A stretch of DNA of 64,000 nucleotides from Edaphochlamys debaryana (lineage: Eukaryota; Chlorophyta; Chlorophyceae; Chlamydomonadales): assembly GCA_016858145.1 (NCBI GenBank), contig JAEHOE010000003.1, forward strand, positions 2,108,001-2,172,000, read 5' to 3'. Each line of letters starts with the position of its first letter. Positions within the stretch are counted from its first letter, which is position 1. Positions 61,593 to 64,000 of this stretch are shown here, piece after piece. A program made the position numbers and the translations under genes. Below the pieces are notes generated by a model. That model did not search any database, had not been told where the DNA came from, and worked only from the letters and a program-made list of their open reading frames with translations.

Positions 61593-61612
61593 GCTAGCCA
61601 CTGCCGGCTAGC
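61593..61612. promoter_or_regulatory. Inverted repeat between two head-to-head start codons
   Basis: GCTAGCC (61593-61599) and GGCTAGC (61606-61612) are exact reverse complements around a six-base spacer. The pair fills the middle of the 37 bp between the minus-strand ATG at 61577 and the plus-strand ATG at 61615. It could be a shared protein-binding site, or a small hairpin in the leaders. Confidence 0.65.
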
Positions 61613-61614
61613 CG

Positions 61615-63338
61615 ATGGCCGCGGTGGTGCAGAGCAGGGCGTCGTTCAACAAGCTGAAATGGTCAGCACAACATCAGTCTTCATCAGTACGCTGTGCGGG
61701 TTACTCGCGAATCGTTATGTTGTCGCGAGTTGCACAGCGCCAGGGAAGCCGAAGGAGAAGAGTGCCCGATGCAATTGGATCCAGAGCGCTCTTGAGGTGG
61801 GTCCCTTGCACGCCTGCGCACAGCAGGTGTGCTCCCACAGATAGAATAGACGTCTTTATGTGCCATGAGCTAAACTAGAAAGACCAGACGCCCTCGAAGC
61901 AGGAGTACGTTTGCCAGACCTCGCAAATGGCGAACCCAACGACAGGCGCAGACGCCTTAGCCGTAATCGACTGCGAGAACTGGAGAATCCGTGTAAGGAA
62001 GGTCTGGCAGGCCAGTCCCAACCTGTGCGCAGCGAGCGCTACACGCCCTAAAAGGGCGCGCTGGGCATTTGTCAATGATACTGACTGCTTGAGGACCAGC
62101 AAGCGCCTTAGAGGGGGTCGGGCGCCCTTCGATGGCACTGATGTCCCATGTCGCGGGCCTGCACCTTTCAGGAAGGAGGAATACACGAACAAGAAGTGGC
62201 AGGATGAGTGGGGGTTTCTGGCGTCGCGTTCGGGTACACCCACGCACGTAAGTCGAACCCCACCCAAGAGGGGCTGCCGCCACAGCCCTGCTGCACCCTC
62301 ACTGACGGCGCGGCTTCCGCACCAGCGTCACGTCTCCTGGACTGCCTCACATGACACTGGCCACATGTATCCCTCCTCTTTGCACCCACGCCCCTGCTGC
62401 TCTCACCGCCCCGCCTTCCAACCCCTATCCGCTCGAACACGCCGCTCACCCGCCCATACACTCGCCTACCTCAACCCATCTCCCCCTCGCCCCGCCCAGC
62501 TCAAGGACCCGCACGCACGGTCCACCGTCAAGTACTTTGGCAACGCAGGCGGCTACACGCTGCAGCACAAGAAGATCCCCCTGGTCGGGCGGGATGCGGA
62601 GCGCGCAGTCAGCCAGGTGAGGACTGAGGGGGAGACGGTGGGGGCGGCGGCAGAGGGCTTGCGCAGAGGCAGAGGCCGTGGCGTACGGGCTCATGTATCG
62701 TGCAATGGGGTTGCAAGGGGCATTGGCTGCTTGCCTGCGTACAAGGCCCCGGAACGGGCGGCGCCGCAAGTGCGAGTTTACTTACGCCTTCTTGCTCCGG
62801 ACCGTTCTTATCGCCTCAGGAGAAGGAGTACATGGCGACGGCCAGCCTGAACGAGGGGCGGCCCACCACGGCCCTGCAGGCGACCTTGCTGTCCCACTCG
62901 CAGGTACCGTAAGCGGGCCAGAGACGGGTTGCAAACGGCCCTGGCTACAGGGTGTGTGCTTTACCTGTACGCGACCTTCCTGCTTTACTTTTTCGTCCAA
63001 GCCCTCTCCCATACCCTTCCCTGCCGTATTCCTTTCTCCGTGCAGCGCATGCAGTACATTGACAACAACGACATGGCGCTGGAAACCACCAACCGCTCGT
63101 ACGGCCTTCGTCACACGCTGGAGCAGGTGGGTGGCTGCGGGCTGGCTGCGCCGAGGCACATGCACTTGTCCAGCTCCACGGCTCCACGGCCGCACCCGGG
63201 CAGGCGTCCGCGGAAAAGGAACCTTCTCCGTTCCTTTGCCTCGCCCCTTCAACCACTGCAACCGCCCCCGCTTGACCGCAGTTCGGGGTCGCGGAGCACG
63301 GCATCCGCGCCTCGCGGACCAAGCTGCCCTCCAACTAG
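61615..63338 (+). CDS. Small conserved protein of 153 aa, possibly ciliary
   Basis: Six exons: 61615-61661, 62172-62247, 62500-62616, 62820-62903, 63046-63126 and 63282-63338, all GT-AG and phase-consistent. The protein starts MAAVVQSRASFNKLKWKEEY, continues TNKKWQDEWGFLAS, DPHARSTVKYFGNAGGYTLQ and MATASLNEGRPTTALQATLL, and ends YGLRHTLEQFGVAEHGIRAS then RTKLPSN. It has no low-complexity filler, no signal peptide and no membrane segment. The many aromatic and basic residues in a short, evenly constrained chain resemble microtubule-inner or other axonemal proteins, but I cannot assign a family. It shares a start region of only 37 bp with the divergent coiled-coil gene, which hints at co-expression. 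Confidence 0.83.
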
Positions 63339-64000
63339 ACAGCGAGCTGGAGCCCCGGAGCTTGCACGCTAGCCCATGGACCGGAACAGTGCCTGTGTGG
63401 ATGGCACTGCAACGTGGCGGGGCAGGAGAGCCCCTGCTGGAGAATGGGTCTCGAGCAACGAACAGCTGCAGGCACGGTCGCTTCAGGGCCGTGACAAGGC
63501 CAGGGCATGCCGCCATGCCGCACGCGTCACACTTCACGCGCCTTACCACACCTGAGGCTTTGCTTCCCACTGTATCAACGCCAGGGGGGGGGGTAGGAAC
63601 CAGAGTTAGCGCAGACCAGGTGGGTTAGAGCACATGGGTGGCAAAAGTTAGACAGTGGGGGCAGGGAAAGGGGGCAGGGGAGGAGCTTGTAGCCTGTAGA
63701 ATAGTGAAGGAGGGGCTGGTCAGATGGGTGGCAGGGTGGCTGCTATTGGGCTGTACGAAGCAAAGCGCAGGGCCGTTGAGGTCCCCACTGCCGCAAAGGT
63801 AGGAGTGCGCGTATTTATCTTGCAAGGCGGTTTTAGGTAGTGATACGTTTAGTGCTTGCTAGGTATTACATCGCGGCAATTCTGTAGGACAGGTAGGCAG
63901 ATCTTGTGTGGCGGGCTTCGGCGAGGGGCACCGGCTTGCTCCCAGGCGTCCTAGGTGATCAGCGGTGTGCTTTGCTTGGCGTAAGGAACTGTCGGCGTCA
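63339..64000. other. 3' region of the 153-aa gene
   Basis: No further coding sequence was recognised, and no TGTAA occurs before the window ends, so the polyadenylation site may lie beyond it. GC falls toward 63800-63900. Confidence 0.45.

Overview
This is nuclear DNA of a volvocine green alga, most likely Chlamydomonas reinhardtii or a close relative. The signs are very high GC, many introns of roughly 100-600 bp with GTGCGT/GTGAGC donors and CAG acceptors, Ala/Gly/Pro-rich low-complexity inserts inside proteins, TGTAA polyadenylation signals and long 3' untranslated regions. It is a eukaryotic window: no operons, no CRISPR, and no tRNA or rRNA that I can see. Exon models were built by hand. 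I required splice-site dinucleotides, compatible phase and a protein that reads sensibly; every internal junction given below was phase-checked.

Layout. (1) 1-8079, minus, cut by the window edge: a large protein with two EF-hands and degenerate cyclic-nucleotide-binding (CNB) modules. (2) 8.1-12.1 kb: mostly unassigned, with two possible terminal exons at 10.5-11.0 kb. (3) 12154-18099, plus: a PAS-domain 3',5'-cyclic-nucleotide phosphodiesterase with one apparent one-base frameshift. (4) 20636-22411, minus: tRNA adenosine deaminase subunit ADAT2. It is head to head, 206 bp apart, with (5) 22618-25513, plus: phytoene desaturase PDS, whose 3' region holds a perfect 15-bp hairpin. (6) 26.7 kb: a broken fragment of exon 1 of the gene at 33.6 kb. 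(7) 27264-29909, plus: a coiled-coil, probably ciliary protein. (8) 31384-32844, minus: QCR2, the core-2 subunit of mitochondrial complex III, with one coding exon. (9) 33642-36431, plus: a small conserved coiled-coil protein. (10) 37897-40183, minus: an F-box/LRR-like protein. (11) 41632-45766, plus: a secreted protein with repeated Cys-pair modules. (12) 46282-48082, plus: a multiply broken ankyrin-type pseudogene. (13) 49339-51397, minus: a small charged, probably nuclear protein. (14) 51876-54776, plus: a LysM-thioredoxin-transmembrane fusion. (15) 55988-61577, minus: a 1079-aa coiled-coil protein whose start codon lies 37 bp from that of (16) 61615-63338, plus: a 153-aa probable ciliary protein.

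Functional themes. Cyclic-nucleotide signalling (genes 1 and 3) forms one neighbourhood. Organelle metabolism is represented by PDS, QCR2 and probably the LysM-thioredoxin protein. Several small or coiled-coil proteins (7, 9, 15, 16) look like cilium or basal-body components, but that is inference. The strongest leads for something new are the LysM-thioredoxin fusion, the Cys-repeat secreted protein, the 112-bp tandem array that multiplies a splice acceptor, the PDS 3' hairpin, and the 37-bp head-to-head start region with its inverted repeat.
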